From UBA9076 sp964418835 (GTDB lineage: Bacteria; Bacillota_I; Bacilli_A; Erysipelotrichales; Erysipelotrichaceae), in contig CAYQNJ010000036.1 in the NCBI GenBank assembly GCA_964418835.1, positions 1-6,174 of the forward strand: a stretch of DNA of 6,174 nt, read 5' to 3'. Below are positions 5,945 to 6,174 of this stretch, in pieces. The position numbers were made by a program, and so were the translations under genes. Numbering within the stretch: the stretch's first letter is position 1; every line of letters begins with the position of its first letter. The notes under the pieces were generated by a model. It was not told the origin of the DNA, ran no database searches, and was given only the letters and a program-made list of their open reading frames with translations.

Positions 5945-5976
5945 TTGATAAATATTATTAATAAACATGCTAATAT
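5945..5976 (+). promoter_or_regulatory. Candidate extended -10 promoter of the secreted-protein gene
   Basis: TGCTAATAT (5968-5976) fits an extended -10 element (TGn plus TAATAT). A TTGATA -35-like box at 5945-5950 is 20 bp away, too far for ideal use, but extended -10 promoters can work without one. Transcription would start near 5983, directly before the 18-bp palindrome. Confidence 0.4.
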
Positions 5977-5985
5977 TAAGTGGAG

Positions 5986-6003
5986 TATATTGAATTCAAT
6001 ATA
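5986..6003. promoter_or_regulatory. 18-bp perfect palindrome before the secreted-protein gene
   Basis: TATATTGAATTCAATATA is a perfect palindrome with no spacer, centred on GAATTC. It sits 34 bp before the ATG at 6038 and just after the candidate -10. The size and position fit a repressor operator, for example for the TetR-family protein encoded upstream. With no loop it is a poor RNA hairpin. It is mostly A/T, so chance is a real possibility. Confidence 0.45.
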
Positions 6004-6037
6004 TTTTTAGTGAATAGACATTTACGGGGGGTTAATT

Positions 6038-6174
6038 ATGAATAAAACTATAAAAGTATTTTTGGCATTTTTATTGTGTTTATCTACATTTATAACAATA
6101 ATAAATGTAGATATTAGTGCTTAAAACACTGGAGAAAATACTGCGGAAATACAAACAAATAATACAGAAATGAT
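6038..6174 (+). pseudogene. Secreted-protein gene with in-frame stop after the signal peptide (partial)
   Basis: A GGGGGG-type binding site (6026-6031) precedes an ATG at 6038. The first 28 codons are a textbook signal peptide: MNKTIK, a hydrophobic core (VFLAFLLCLSTFITII) and a small-residue end (DISA). Codon 29 is TAA (6122-6124). The same frame then stays open to the window edge, reading NTGENTAEIQTNNTEM, which looks like the hydrophilic start of a mature exported protein. A single base change, for example CAA to TAA, would explain it. It may be a true nonsense mutation, a sequencing error, or a genuine 28-residue peptide. The protein family cannot be told from the part present. Confidence 0.6.

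Noticed and set aside
6122..6124. TAA read as an amino acid by an altered code
   Set aside because: TAA ends nrdD, nrdG, the Crp/Fnr gene and the second peroxidase in this window, so general reassignment is excluded.

Overview
The window is AT-rich (roughly 30% GC or less by eye). It carries strong AGGAGG-type ribosome binding sites, a lipobox signal peptide, short intrinsic terminators and the standard genetic code: TGA ends a gene and Trp is TGG. With an oxygen-sensitive class III ribonucleotide reductase and products typical of low-GC Gram-positives, this points to an anaerobic or facultative member of the Bacillota (Clostridia or Erysipelotrichia-like). I cannot name a genus.

Layout: (1) Positions 1-50 hold what may be the last codons of a + strand gene, tail to tail with nrdG; a hairpin at 40-70 can terminate both. 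(2) 60-2709 on the minus strand is the nrdD-nrdG operon, the anaerobic ribonucleoside-triphosphate reductase and its radical-SAM activase. (3) 2710-2840 is a divergent control region with two adjacent hairpins in the presumed nrdD leader and a perfect 10+2+10 palindrome just before the regulator gene. (4) 2841-5153 on the plus strand is a probable four-gene unit: a Crp/Fnr-family regulator, a small uncharacterised lipoprotein, and two overlapping glutathione-peroxidase-family genes, closed by a strong hairpin at 5158-5192. (5) 5276-5881 is a TetR-family regulator with its own promoter. (6) 6038-6174 is the start of a secreted-protein gene with an in-frame TAA exactly at the predicted end of the signal peptide; it runs off the window.

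The common thread of the first part is oxygen and redox. NrdD/NrdG carry an O2-labile glycyl radical and a [4Fe-4S] cluster, and the two peroxidases remove peroxides. A Crp/Fnr-type regulator sits between them over a palindrome with the TGTTG-N6-CAACA geometry of that family. That the regulator controls both directions is inference. The second part may be a separate circuit: a 19-nt near-repeat (17/19) lies upstream of both the TetR gene and the broken secreted-protein gene, and an 18-bp perfect palindrome lies just before the latter.

Most genes are ordinary. The interest lies in the control regions, the SD-less start of the Crp/Fnr regulator, the pair of diverged peroxidases and the interrupted secreted protein. 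I see no RNA genes, CRISPR array or mobile element.
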